Source of the DNA: Tipula vernalis
Taxonomy: Eukaryota; Arthropoda; Insecta; Diptera; Tipulidae
Reading direction: 5' to 3'
NCBI GenBank assembly: GCA_958295665.1
Contig: OY282559.1
Span: 268,064,057-268,128,056, forward strand
DNA: 64,000 bases
Position numbers and translations under genes: made by a program. Of this stretch, positions 47,926 through 59,975 are shown one piece after another (position 1 is the first letter of the stretch; each line of letters starts with the position of its first letter). The notes under the pieces are model-generated. The model was given only the letters and a program-made list of their open reading frames with translations, searched no databases and was not told where the DNA came from.

Positions 47926-47989
47926 AGAGACGTTCACTAAAAATAAGCAACGACAAAGTTAACGCTTCGAGCTATATCGATGTATCCAC

Positions 47990-48545
47990 TGAAGCTGTTC
48001 ATTTCATACGTACATTCATATCTCGAAGTCCAATATTAAACCACTAGTTGTAGTGATTACGAAATTTTTAAGACCTACAGGCCTGAGTTTGTTACGAACA
48101 AACTGTCTGCCCGTCTTTTGAGTATCGGTCCACGAATGTTTCTATATTGTAGCATTTATTTCTGACTGCTTCAATGACAGGTTACACTTGCCAAAACATG
48201 TTAGACTTTGCTTCTGCGGGTATCCCTGAAACATCAGCATAAGTAATGGAGCGATATTTTCAGCACTTTGAACCAATTTTTAGTCATGACCGATGAAATT
48301 CTATCAACGTTGTATCCCACCTTTCAATATTAAGTTATCTGAGGGAACAGTCTACAACCCAGAATAAGAAACACAACGTTTAGCTTCATAATATCACTCA
48401 GTGTAGTTTTTAGCAATATACCTTTTTCGCTAAATTAGTAAATATTGGTGTACATAGCCGCATCTGCAATTGTTGGTCGTCGAATCTACGGAAGTCAATA
48501 AAGGCATCGACAACTGGAATAAGATATATGCATGACATAAATCTG
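47990..48545 (-). pseudogene. piggyBac fragment, second copy of the 52.6-54.3 kb family
   Basis: The minus strand reads RPVGLKNFVITTTSGL-like sequence near 48,060 and shares long stretches with 53,490-53,950 (for example ACCACTAGTTG and CGAAATTTTTAAGACCTACA). It therefore comes from the same piggyBac family, covering the region from before the first catalytic Asp to the KP..GLK block. It contains stops and lacks both ends. Confidence 0.7.
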
Positions 48546-48589
48546 CATAATTTTATGAGCAGAATACCGCGAGCATTGTTCTGCAAAAT

Positions 48590-49500
48590 TGAAAAATGTT
48601 ATCAAACCAGTTTCTGCTTCATGCCAAGTGATACCTTTTCAGCTACTTGTACGTCTTCATCAGAATCTGAGCTTAAGTTCTCTGCTGTTCATCCATAAAA
48701 GTTTGCACAGTTTCTGTGTTATCATCGAGATGCAACCAGTCAGCAATTTCGTGCTCTTGAATGTTCACAAATTGTTTTGCACTAGAGTTCAAGATTTTGG
48801 AAATTTCAGCGTAAAGCGCTTTGGTGTTACTTGGTGTCTGATTATCATTAAACCACAGTTTGTTCCAGCCATTTGCTAAAGTTGAACATTTGATTTCAGT
48901 CCAGGCAAACGCTGCATTAAATATTGCACAAAAGAATGAAATTTCCACAAACTGATACTAGCTCACTTGTTGAAGGGTGATCTCTACAGTTGCCTAATAA
49001 TAGCAAACATTTTTGATTGTGTGTGCCATCTAAGGTTGTGAAATGCGATTTGACCGATGGTATAAAATTTGATTTAAACCAGTCATGAAATATTTCTCGG
49101 TTCATCCAAGCACTCGACCGGGATTTATATATTACCGGTAAGCCGCTAATATTTTTCAATGCTCTTGGTCGAGGATATTTGCCAATAACCAATAATTCCA
49201 ACCGATGCTGCATTTGCACAACAAAGAATTGTTAATCGTTGTTTGTTATGTTTGCAGCCAGTAGCAGCAGCTTCCCCTGCTCCTGCTAAAGTAAAATTTG
49301 GTTAATATCGCCCCAACAGTCCGGTTTCATCAGCATTATAAACCTACTAATCGCTTGCTACGATTTCAGCTGCTGATTTCTTTTCACCTGAAATATCCAA
49401 TTTTCGAATACCGTGCAACGTGCTAACCAACCGTCCGAAAATACATACTGCTCAGTTACTTTTAGAGCATCATAGCTTTTTCTATGATGACGGGGCCAGT
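48590..49500 (-). pseudogene. pogo/Tigger/jerky-type transposase remnant
   Basis: Reading on the minus strand from about 49,400: STLHGIRKLDISGEK, then YNADETGLLGRY with the first catalytic Asp. RLELLVIGKYPRPRALKNIS, an AWMNREIFHDWFKSNFIPSV block and LLLLGNCRDHPS follow (usually LLLLDNC..H, so the second Asp is replaced by Gly here). After a frame change the C-terminal part reads TEIKCSTLANGWNKLW and HEIADWLHLDD. This is the DDE_1 fold of the Tc1/mariner-pogo group, including jerky-like genes. The lost Asp and frame breaks rule out activity. The N-terminal HTH part, expected near 49,500-49,660, is not recognisable. Confidence 0.8.
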
Positions 49501-50558
49501 AGAAGCAAACCCTAACAATTTTTCTTCACTACTTTTTATGTCGTATAAAGTTGAACTGCCAATATTTTAAAAATTTATCAATGCCTCTCGAGATTCACCT
49601 CTCTTCAATCTGTTAATAATTTCAATTACTGATTGATAAAACATTTCTTTTCCTCTTTGTTGGTTCTTTGCTGGTCGAAGTTGGCGATCTTAACTTGCCA
49701 AAGGTTGAATGGCTGGTAGATGACGACGTAAACTGCGTCATTCCGTACAATGTTAAGTCGGAGGCTGAATCAATATGTTTTGATTCCATTTTGTCATTTG
49801 GTCTCGTTCAAATAAATAACGTTTCTAACTATAATGGTAAATTTCTTGACTTGTTTTTTGCTAACTCTGCCAATCTATTTATGATAAAGTTGGCACCAGT
49901 TCCGTATATCATCAACGATGTCAACCACAAATCTATGGAAATCAATTTAAACGTATCAGAGTTTTTGGTGTCTAATTTTAATACTAATAATTGTAATTCT
50001 ATTAAATCTTATGATTTTAGGCGTGCTGATAGTGATGGATGGTCTGATTTCTTATTTCAAATCAGTAGAGTGGGATTCTTGTTTTTCGTTGGTGGATATT
50101 GACCGCGACGTGCAAATTTTCTATGACATTCTATTCATTGGCTTCGACAGGTTTGTACCGGTTTCTAATAAAAAAGTTAAGCGTAATAATCCTCCGTGGT
50201 TTAACAATGATCTAATAAACCTACGTAATCGTAAGAAAAAATTATACCGAAGATGGAAGTTATCCGGAAACGCTGACGACAGATTAGCATTTTTAATTTT
50301 ATCGAAACATTTTGACGATTTGCTTTATATTGCTTATAAACATTTTATTATTAAGGCTCAAAATAATATGACTTCAAATCCAAAATCATTTTGGAATTTC
50401 GTTGACTCCAAAAGAAAAACTTTTGGATTATCATTAACTATGCGGTTCAATAATGTTGTTAGTAATAATTCTGGGGATATTGCTGACTTATTTGCTTCAT
50501 TTTTTCAAAATATATATAGTCGGACTGATATTGATAATGACAAATATGTTAGTGCAGA

Positions 50559-50616
50559 AGTTGTACCAACTCTTGTTTGTACACTCAGGTAGTTGTACCA
50601 ACTCTTGTTTGTACAC
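50559..50616 (+). repeat. tandem duplication, 32-bp period
   Basis: AGTTGTACCAACTCTTGTTT plus GTACAC occurs at 50,559-50,584 and again at 50,591-50,616. The 32-bp offset is not a multiple of three, so it shifts the LINE reading frame. Confidence 0.85.
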
Positions 50617-51027
50617 ACCTCACATATCTCCAGAGGATATCGTTAAATCCCTCCATTTGTTTAAGGATGGATGTGGCCCAAATGGTATTCCTTCATACTT
50701 TCTTAAAAATTTTAGTAATGAAATGGCTCTGCCTTTGTCAATTAAATTTAATGGTTCACTTTTGAAAGGTGTTTTTCCGGTTGCCTGGAAATCGTCTCAT
50801 ATTGTACCGATATTTAAATCTGGTAATAGGAGTGATGTTTCTAACTACAGGAGTATTTCGTTATTGTCAGCCATTCCTAAACTGTTTGAGTCAATTGTGT
50901 GTGATTATTATGTTTTTTGGACTAAAGTCGGTTATTGTAGATGAGCAACATGGTTTTTCCGTGGGCGTTCTACTGTGTCAAATTTAGTGGAGTTTACGAA
51001 ACATGCCACGGAGGTGATTGATGTAGT

Positions 51028-51275
51028 GTTTTTTTATTCGCTCCGGATAGCTGCTATCGAGAGCCGTCATATAAAAAGTGACTGCCGATAGCGCTCCGTA
51101 TAAATAGGAAGAGCCAAATATTTTTTATATGTAGTTTTTGCTAAACAATTGAATTAAAAATGATAGTTTGTTGTTAAATAAGTTTAGTTTACCAATAAAT
51201 AGCGCATCAAATTTAAATTTAGGCGTAGAAAAATGACGGCTCTCGATAGCAGCTATCCGGAGCGAATAAAAAAAC
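51028..51275. mobile_element. 248-bp MITE with 42-bp perfect terminal inverted repeats
   Basis: GTTTTTTTATTCGCTCCGGA continues to GAGAGCCGTCA at the left end and is matched perfectly in reverse complement at the right end, 42 bp in all. The interior is AT-rich and non-coding. The insertion separates EFTKHATEVID from LDVIYTDFSKAFD of the LINE RT, so it is younger than the LINE. No clear target duplication was found. Perfect ends indicate recent mobility by an unseen autonomous partner. Confidence 0.9.
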
Positions 51276-52605
51276 GCAACTTGAGAGTAACGCTCAACTG
51301 GATGTCATTTACACCGACTTCAGTAAGGCGTTTGACTCAATCAATCACTTTATTGTTTTGCAAAAATTAGAATCCTTCGGAATTAATGATAATTTAATCA
51401 AATGGCTTGAGTCGTACCTCACTGGGCGGGTACAGTCTGTAGCAATTAACAACAGTTTTTCTAAACCAAATTTATGTTTATTCTGGAGTACCTCAGGGCT
51501 CACATCTTGGTCCACTTATTTTCATATTATTTGTAAATGATATCACAAAAAGCATAAAATTTTCCCGATGTCTAATATATGCTGATGACCTAAAAATATT
51601 TTCTCCTATTCGTAGTCTGTCTGATGCAGTTAAATTACAAATGGATATAGACGGGGTAAGCTCTTCGTGTAAGAATAATTTATTACATTTAAATGTAGCT
51701 AAGTGCAAAATGGTGACGTTTACACGTTCATCTTCGCATCTTATTTATAATTACAACATTGCAAATAACACTTTTAATCGTGTTAACGAAATAAGGGATC
51801 TTGGAATTATATTCACTTCTACATTATCTTTTAATCGTCATTTTGACATGATGTGTGCCAAAGCCAATTCTTTGTTCGGATTTTTAAAACGTAGTATGAA
51901 AGAGTTTAATAATCCTATAGTTTTTGTTTGCATGTATCAATCTCTTGTACGCTCACAGCTCGAATATGCAACATGTGTATGGTCTCCACGTTATAATGAT
52001 CACATAAGCAGAATTGAATCAATTCAAAAATCTTTTCTCATTTTTTATGCGTATAAAACTGGAGAGTTTGACCGTTCGATTACCTTGGTGGGAAAATGTT
52101 AGGCATCTACCTTCAAATGTAGATAGATGTAAATATGTATGCTGCTCCTATTAAAAACCTACGTACTCGCACACTCTTGAAAATTGATTTTCACCGAACG
52201 AATTATGAAAGCGACGAGCCTTTGAATTCTATGTCGAAACTTTATAACGAACTTTGCATATTTTGCGACTTTAACATGACGACAGTGGAAATTAAACAAT
52301 CATTGAAAAAAATTATTTCAATTGAATAATTTATTTGTGCTTTTAATAATTTATTTTTTTTGAGAAAATTGTATTTTTTTGTTATTATTAGTCAAAATTG
52401 TACTGGAGCTTATGGTTCAGAATAATTTTTTCTTTTTTAAAATAAAAATAAATAAAAAAAAGATGAACCGACAAACTGAGTTCGAAAGATCACGAAAAGA
52501 CAATCACAACATTTAGTTTAAGAATTCCGGTTTTATTAAAAGTAAAATAAATTTTATTTTGAACATATTTCGAACTTGAATCACTTGTTAAAAAATGAAC
52601 CTCAG

Positions 52606-54290
52606 TCAGTCTTTCACCGTATGGAATATTTCAAACCAGCTTTTATCAGCCGAACTACATAAGTACACATCGCACTTCTTGCATCTATTCCTAGTTCTAC
52701 TTGTAGAGGATTTTAACCTACACATTCTGGCACCATTAATCGGTCCCAAGTTGGTCAATGGCAATAGACATCGTAGCATAGGAATGTCATTTTCATCGTC
52801 TTCATCTTCACTGCTTGTGCTTGAGTCACTATTTAAGTGTGGGCGTTTTAGAGATGTTAAAAGTAATGAATTCCCTACTTCTAGTCGAAATTCTAACAAA
52901 TCTTTTACATTTTTTTTGGAATTCCTTGAGAATTGCAACATAGTCGATATTCTTGCCATGCGTAAACCACTGCCAAATCGATAAAATTTTGTGACACTTT
53001 GACCGACCACTTTACGGTTTTAATAAAAGCTCCATAATATTACATCATCTGGTTGCACAAATCTACCTCACCTATGTAACTACTATATTCGGTTATAATT
53101 AAATGGCAGGTAACTTGGATATATTTCTTGTCTATTTTACTCCAACGTTCTGTTAAGGTTTCAGGTTGGCTGCCACATATGGTCGAAGAAATAAGGACAG
53201 ACTGTGTGTCCCTCCACTTGACAGCTGTAACAATATTCTCATAAATGAACTGGTCACACTCATCCCTGGTCATTCGCTTGTCATCTTTAAAACAAAACCC
53301 TTTGAACCGATTTTGTTAAATGGTACCAGTCGCTTTATAATTAAGGGCTTCTAATTTATTTTAGTAATGGAATAATGTTCATATGTCGTTATACAAATAC
53401 CTATCAAAATTTAGAAAACTGCCTTCCGGTAATGTTTTAATAAGCCTGAGGATGACAGCTGGACAAATCAGGTAACTTGGTTTTCGTTCCTTGATATATC
53501 TCGAAATCCAATACTAAACCACTAGTTGAAGTGACTACGAAATTTTTAAGACCTACATGCTTGGGTTTGTTACGAACAAACTGCCTGCTTGGGCAGCAAC
53601 CAGTAAATGGGATCTTCTGTTCGTCTATTGAGTTTTGACTTTTTATATTGTGACATCTATTCCCGACTGGTTCAATGATAGGTGACACTTAACATCAGCA
53701 TAATGGAGCGATGTTCTCAGAATTTTGAACCGATTTTTAGTCATGACCGATGAAATTTTATCAAAGTTGTGTCCCGCCTTCCAATATAAAGTTCCGATAA
53801 ACTTGGTGTAGTTTTTAGCAATATACTTTTTTTGTTAAAGTAGTACATATTGGTGTACATAGCCGCATCTTCAAATGTTGGTCGTCGAAGTACATATGTA
53901 CGGAAATACTCTATAGGCAATTTTTGGTCAATATTTGAAGAACTGGCATCGACGACTGGTTGTATTCGCCTTTCAAAATCTAACATAATCTAGCCACCCA
54001 ATGTACTCTGAACCAAGGGACTTCCTGTAATTGTGTTTTTTGGCTAAAAATATGTACGAAGAATTTACAACTAATCGTATTAAAGCTTTTAATACCAAAC
54101 ACTAACCGGAATTATTTTAAGGACCTCCTCATCATCATCGCCATGCTCGCGATCGAAATCAGTTTGTTCAACAACTGCTTCACATATAGTGATATCCGGA
54201 TCATTTATATCATAGTCTATATCTTGAGGATCGGAATCAGCAGGCCATCTCTGCACCTCAGTTTCATCCACCAGAACCATCTTGATGTAA
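52606..54290 (-). pseudogene. piggyBac transposase, near full length but broken
   Basis: On the minus strand: an acidic N-terminus (MVLVDETEVQRWPADSDPQD, 54,280); LDFERRIQPVVDASSSN and YNR-type entry sequence (53,980); the first catalytic block QNSIDEQKIPFTG followed by RNKPKHVGLKNFVVTSTSG and FEIYQGTKT (53,640-53,470); WRDTQSVLISSTICGSQPE and SSYIGEVDLCNQMM (53,220-53,045, with the later Asp residues); and a C-terminal cysteine finger, RTRNRCKKCDVYLC, ending HTVKD at 52,606. Blocks lie in different frames, with gaps near 54,000 and 53,300-53,430. The family is the same as the fragment at 48.0-48.5 kb. TTAA-linked ends were not located. Confidence 0.88.
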
Positions 54291-57200
54291 ATAGAGCCGG
54301 CATGTGAAAATTGAATTTAAAATAAAGGACATTATTATTATTATTATTATGCGGGCGATCAGCCACTTCCCACTGAGACCTAAAAGATCTATTGTGCTGG
54401 ACCCTGTTTAATTATCCGTCCAGTCAATATTCAGGTTCTTAATGAACCTGACAATACTGCTTCCCGGCAATTGATACATACTTACGAGTTGCTGGGAATT
54501 GCAAATCGCCTGTAGGTCACCCAGCTTTACTACAAGAAGGCTAAATAAAACTGGAGGGTGCCTGGTATCCAGAGTCCGCATATTTTGGACTGATTAACCT
54601 ACCAGCCATTCATCCATCGGCATATGCTGTTCCACCTTAGATTAGGGTTTTTTGTCAAGGTTTTCTCCTTTAGCGCCGTACTTTAGCCTGTGCCAAATGG
54701 CCAAAAATGTTCCAAATGGCCCTAGTTACCAGTGGTTGCCACGTGGAGGCAGTACATAGACTTGCGAATTGTGAAAAGGTTACCTCTTACACAATTGTAC
54801 TCATCACGCAGCTGCCTAATGACAAGACCAGAACAGCTCACGTGATACGCACCGTACTGGAAGGTTACGGAGCTGGTAGATTAATCTACTCAGCTTTGGT
54901 CCCCCCCCCCCACTCCAATAGTCGCCAAACCACAAAAAAAAATTTAATAAAGGACATAGAAACACTAAAAAATAATTTATTTTCCTAAAGTTTGTATGAA
55001 AAAACGCGATTTCGATTAACGATAAAACATGAATAAAAAGTTAAACCCAGTTAAATAATTTTTTCTGAAATCTCTAAAAAACTTGCAAATTCAATTTAAT
55101 GACGTCATGATTTGTTCACATCTAAAACCAATGGTAAGAAAAAAGACAACACGTCTCACTCAATAATCGAAATTAAAATAAATCAAAAAGAGCCAAACTG
55201 AAAACAAAAAATCAGAACAATCTAGTGTGCTTATAAAATTCAAAATAACAATAGAAAGATATTCGAATTCAAATTTTAATGGAGGCAATGAAAGAGATGA
55301 TTATTGTATGGTTTATAAATTTCGAGTTATGAGTTTATGACGTATATTACAAAAACAACAACCCTTTGAAGTTCAAAAATTCCTTTTCTACAATTTTTAC
55401 TAAGAAATAAACATTTGTCCACGACTAACGTGTAATACACTTATTATACTTTTGTTTCTTCACTTATAATGATATCCATTATTCACTGCTAGTTTATCTA
55501 GTAGTCTCTTCTTCCATTATTCACTACTACCAAGTAAAAATTTCATTTTTCTAATTTTATCTAGTAGTCTTTTGCTATTTTATTTAAAGGATCTGATTAT
55601 AAAATACAATTTTTTATCGGCCGAGGGCAAAGGATCGTATTCTACTCGCAGATAAAGACTGATATTCTCTCAGATGATTTACGACACCCGCCTATCGGCT
55701 CGTGATAACCGCTATCATTATATGCTCGTTGAATAATATTCTGTTTAGATTTTCATAAAGGAAAACCAATAACGTACAACACATACAACAAATAAATGAA
55801 ATTGTTATTCTTGCTTAGGATAATCCTAAAACAGCTAAAAACAACTTACACCAAAAACTTTTCCAAAGCAATGCAACAAAGCATGATCAAAATAAACAAA
55901 ATTTTGTAAATTTTAATCTCACTGACAAACCAAATACAAACAATTTTCAAAAATATATGTGTGTTGAACTAAAGAATTTGACACAATTTCAGAGTGGTGA
56001 ATAAAAAATTCTGAATGATTCAAGAATAGGGTATTTAGTTGCATGTGGAATACACATAGGGAAATACCAAGGGGACCCACATGGTCCGCATGTGGAAAAT
56101 GGATGTGGAATTTATAGGGCCCCTAGGCTACAATTAGTTCAATAAATAAATAAATTTGAACTCGAAAGGGATAACGATAAATTTATTATTACGAACCAAA
56201 ACACGTTTTAGACTGGTTTGAAATTATTTCGCAGGTTCTCAAACCTCTTTTGCCAATGTCGTAACCGTTTTATGGCTTGCTTTTAATGAAATTGCAAAAA
56301 TGCGCTTGACTCAGGTCCATAGTTTGGTTTTAATTTGATTATTCGACCAAGCTCATAAAATATTATTTTCGCGTCATTAAAAATGATCTTTATACAACCG
56401 CACGTATTTTGGTTTCTCATTTTTTTTTTTTTTTAATTTATTCAATTAAAAACCAACTAACAAATATAAGATGAAATTAAGACTTAACTAATTTAAAATG
56501 ATAATTAAAAGAGTTTTTATTTTTTGTAAAATGGGGACCACATAATTATTGTCATGTCTGCGAGTTTCTGTATCATAACGTCGATTTGCTTTACGAGACG
56601 ATCAACAAACTGCGTCTATTAATTATAATTAAAAATAATAAAAATACAAATGTCTTTTAGATGGTTCATTTTATTGTAATTGTTTCGAATTTAATTGTGT
56701 TTTGAATAAATTTTTTTATTTTTTTGGTTTATTACGATAAACATGTATATGGCGAGAAGAGACAAAGATCTTTGATAATAATTAAACAAAATGAAATTTA
56801 AATATTTTTATTTTGTTGTAGACAGAATGTTAATTTTAATGTCACAATGTTTTGTGCCCGCGAATATTATGTTTATAGAAGCTAAATCTCTAGAAAATGT
56901 GCAAATCCCACTTGAATTACAATGGGCCGAATGCATAAGAAATAGTAATTGTTAAATGTAAATGTTTTTGCTCCAATCACTTGCTTCAAGTAAATGAATT
57001 TGCTAAAAGCAAAAGGTCAAAAGTAAATGCATATAAGTAGCTTTTGCTACGATATGGTTTACTGAAAATAGTTTAGCATTTACATCGAGGAAGTCAAGCA
57101 TTTGCTTCATAAAAGAAGCAGCTGCTTCTAGCATGTGCCGAATTTTTTGTTTTATTACCTCACTATTAAAATTCAGAGATGTTAAACAAATGGGTTAACA

Positions 57201-57344
57201 TCAAAGTAAAATAAATGAACTGCAAATAAACGTAGTAGTCTATACTAAAACAACTGAATCTTGTGAATAAATTAAAATCAGGACTAGTACGTCTTGTCAA
57301 AACCACTACATTTATTTAACGTTATTTGTAGTATTTTTTTTTAC
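54291..57344. other. interval without recognised genes
   Basis: A (TTA)n run lies at about 54,336-54,355, followed by a G+C-richer segment to about 54,910 that ends with a C-run. It holds a 93-residue frame (54,707-54,988) that I do not recognise and may be the tail of a non-LTR element. From 55,000 on the sequence is AT-rich, with a T-run near 56,421. TCTAGTAGTCT repeats at about 55,497 and 55,560, and AAAGCAAAAG-like repeats occur near 57,000. Confidence 0.4.
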
Positions 57345-59085
57345 CAAATAATTTTTTTTTTTTTTTTTTTTTATATTTAAAATAAATTTTATTTATTTAT
57401 TTTATGTAATTACAATCTAGTCTCCTGGACTAATGAGCAATTTGTTTCTGACTTAATTTACTAACTTAAATTAATCTATGGATTCTTCCCATTGGCGTTC
57501 CATAGTGTTTGGTAAATTGAAGTAAACCACATCTTTGTTGTGGATTTTAGATCAGCATAATGCTGCTTAAACTGACAATCACACCAGCTCAAAAGGTTTG
57601 GTTCTTTTAAGTCTGCGAACTAAATTCGTGATGCTTAGGAGCTGAGTTGCCTCAATGTTCACATGTTGGCGGAGCCTTTCTTCGTGTCTCCGTGCTTTTT
57701 CCTGGATTTCATTTAAGATGAGGTTCATTTTAAGGTCCCTATGAAGGTCATTGTTCCTGACATACCAAGGTGCATCAACGATGTTCCTTAATACCATATT
57801 CTGAAATCTTTGGATGATAGTTACGTTGCTCTGTTTGGTACAACCCCAAAGCTGAATACCATAAGTCCAAATCGGTTTCAATATTTGCTTATAAAGTAGA
57901 AGCTTGTTGTATGTTGATAAAGAAGAGTTCCTTCCCATCAGCCAATACATTTTTCTGTATTTAAGTCTTAATTCTTCACTTTTCTTCTTGACGTGTGCTT
58001 TCCATCGTTGTTTAGCATCCAGGGTCATGCCGAGATACTTAGCTGTGTTCGCATGCGGTATTATTTCCCGATTTATGGTAATCGGAATATGTTTGATTCG
58101 TCTGTTTGTAAAGTTGATGGGAACTGATTTAGCTTCATTTGGTTTTATTCTCCATCTTTTTGTCCATTTATATATTTGAGTTATAGCTGATTGTAACTTC
58201 TGTGTTGATTCTTCGTTGCTTTTTCCAACAGCTAAGATCGCCGTATCATCTGCAAAAGTTGCCACCGTGTTGTTTTCTAATGTAGGAAGATCATAAGTGT
58301 ATAGTAGGTATAAAACCGGCCCTAATACACTGCCCTGTGGAACTTCTGCATTGATTTCTTTCAATTCAGAAAATGTATCATCTAACTTAATCCTGAAGAA
58401 CCTATCTTTCAAGTAAGATTCCAGTATCTTAGCAAATTGCATTGGTAGAAGATTCCTTAACTTGTGGTTAAGTCATTCATGCCACACTCTATCAAACGCT
58501 TGTGCAACGTCTAGAAATACTGTTGAACAGACTTTTTTCTCCTCTAATGCTTTCTCAATTATACTGGTTATTCTGTGTACTTGATCAATTGTTGAGTGTT
58601 GGTTGCGAAAACCGAACTGATGATTTGGGATCAAGTTTTTACTCTCGATTATCGGATTTAATCTTTTTACCAGAAGCTTCTCAAAGAGTTTGGACATGAC
58701 TGGCAATAGCGAAATTGGCCTATAAGACGATGTTATGTGGGGTGGTTTCCCAGGTTTTGGGATCATAATTACTTCTGCAATTTTCCATAAGCTTGGTACA
58801 CATTTGATTCTAAATGCTGCATTTATAAGATTGGTGAGTTTCACCAGAGCTTTCCTTGGCAGTTCTTTTAAGATTTCTGCAGTAATAAGATCGTACCCAG
58901 GAGCTTTTTTCGTATTCATATTAGCTTTTATCTCACGCATGACTTCTTTTGGTGTTGTCGGTAGGATTTCTTTACTTTCTTGCACAGCTTGTTCAGTTAT
59001 TATCTCGGCTTCCAACGTTTGGTCTTCATGTGGCTGGAATATTTTTTCGAGGTGTGTTCAGGATCTTCACCTAAAAAGATAAATT
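57345..59085 (-). pseudogene. Jockey-type LINE, 5'-truncated, RT open except for one stop
   Basis: This is the RT of a non-LTR element that copies itself by target-primed reverse transcription. From about 59,060 downward the frame reads IKANMNTKKAPGYDLITAEI, SYRPISLLPVMSKLFEKL, NHQFGFRNQHSTIDQVHRI and VFLDVAQAFDRVWHE. A single in-frame TGA (58,473-58,475) follows, and then the same frame continues with VPQGSVLGPVLYLLYTYDLP, the catalytic FADDTAIL, NTAKYLGMTLDAKQRWKAH and PIWTYGIQLWGC to a stop at 57,579. The 3' UTR is about 200 bp and the A-tail is read as the T-run at 57,353-57,372. The endonuclease and gag frame are missing by 5' truncation at about 59,085. Apart from the stop the RT looks complete, so this is a recent insertion. 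Confidence 0.92.
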
Positions 59086-59467
59086 TGTAAATATTTTGAT
59101 TGATAATTTCATAAAATATGTAACTTATCTTGGTGTTGCACAGCAATTATATTTCTTTCAATATATTTATGTTGTATAATTCTAAAATCAATTTAAATTA
59201 TTGTTGTTAATTTATTGTATTGCATATATATATATATATATTATAACTTATTTATTTTATAATTTAAAAGCGAAAACTTACCCGGTATTATCATTTCAGC
59301 TGATTTTCACATAAATAATTTGTTTACAAATTAGCTTTTGACATTTGTTCAATTGTTAGAAATTTATTCTATGTTTTTTAAGAAAGTGTTATAAAGATCG
59401 ATCACTGTCATCTATCATTAAACATTTAATTATCTAACGTCTAATAGATAGTGCTGGTGTAGAATAT
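59086..59467. other. AT-rich spacer with short (TA)n
   Basis: A TA run lies at about 59,225-59,241. Nothing else was recognised between the LINE and the Ty3/gypsy LTR. Confidence 0.5.
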
Positions 59468-59962
59468 TGTTACGTTTTTGCCTTGTCACTCAAGGTTCGT
59501 ATCACTGGATTGTAAATAATACAAAATCAATTTAATTTATCTCAAACGAATTTATTTATTTCATAAAATTTATTACAACACAGTTTATCAATCAAAATTC
59601 ACAAAATCACTTTATATAAATTATTCTCAAATTTTACTAATCACTTTTACTTTTTATTTCGCACAAAAACACTTTTTTAAATCACTTTTTAATTCCTTTT
59701 TAATCTTTATACTATCGCTTTCCAAATATTACTTATTCTAACAACTTTACACTATCGCGTTCCAAATACTAATAATCCAATTCGATCTTGTTCGCCTTTT
59801 TATATACACAAACCAAGCTTCTCGAAAGTTCACGACTTTTCCAGTTGGAATAGCGTAGAAACATTACGTAACAATTTTTATCATGGAAAATTCCATTTAG
59901 TACAGTAAAACATTGAGCATTAGTTTTACTTATTCTATTACACACTAGGTGTCACCGTCACA
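59468..59962 (-). repeat. 3' LTR, 495 bp
   Basis: On the minus strand it begins TGTGACGGTGACACC, directly after the purine tract, and ends AAAACGTAACA, giving TG...CA termini. A TATA box lies about 156-167 bp in, with a heat-shock-type motif just upstream. The end is set by the TG/CA rule and position, since the partner LTR is out of view. Confidence 0.75.
59795..59831 (-). promoter_or_regulatory. LTR core promoter: heat-shock-like element and TATA box
   Basis: On the minus strand GAACTTTCGAGAAGCTTG (59,831-59,814) contains three perfect alternating nGAAn units (GAA, TTC, GAA) with 2-bp spacers, and a fourth imperfect unit. Eight bases downstream is TATATAAAAAGG (59,806-59,795). The spacing would suit heat-inducible transcription of the element. 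Regulation by heat-shock factor is inference from the motif only. Confidence 0.55.
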
Positions 59963-59975
59963 CTACCCCCCACCT
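59963..59975 (-). other. polypurine tract
   Basis: AGGTGGGGGGTAG on the minus strand abuts the LTR start. It is the usual primer site for plus-strand synthesis in LTR elements, and its first bases overlap the pol stop codon. Confidence 0.8.

Larger units (their letters stand above)
49668..52330 (+). pseudogene. non-LTR retrotransposon (LINE), endonuclease end through RT and C-terminus
   Basis: The fragment begins in the endonuclease (VGDLNLPKVEW, 49,680). The linker (NPPWFNNDLINLRNRKKKLY) and RT follow: DGCGPNGIPSYFLKN (50,665), GNRSDVSNYRSISLLSAIPK, YTDFSKAFDSINH (51,330), a PQGSHLGP-type block (51,495) and the catalytic CLIYADDLKIF (51,580). The C-terminal domain continues with EIRDLGIIFTSTLSF and YQSLVRSQLEYATCVWSPRY. 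Interruptions are a 32-bp direct duplication at 50,559-50,616, a 248-bp MITE at 51,028-51,275 and a few single-base frame changes. The element is 5'-truncated and ends near 52,330 with no long A-tail. It belongs to the Jockey/CR1 group; the clade is not fixed. It is younger than the copies at 0-2 kb and 43 kb. Confidence 0.85.

Noticed and set aside
54707..54988. 93-residue plus-strand frame
   Set aside because: No domain recognised; it lies in what may be a non-LTR tail and ends in low-complexity sequence.
57904..58179. 91-residue plus-strand frame
   Set aside because: It is antisense to the Jockey RT and has no features of its own.
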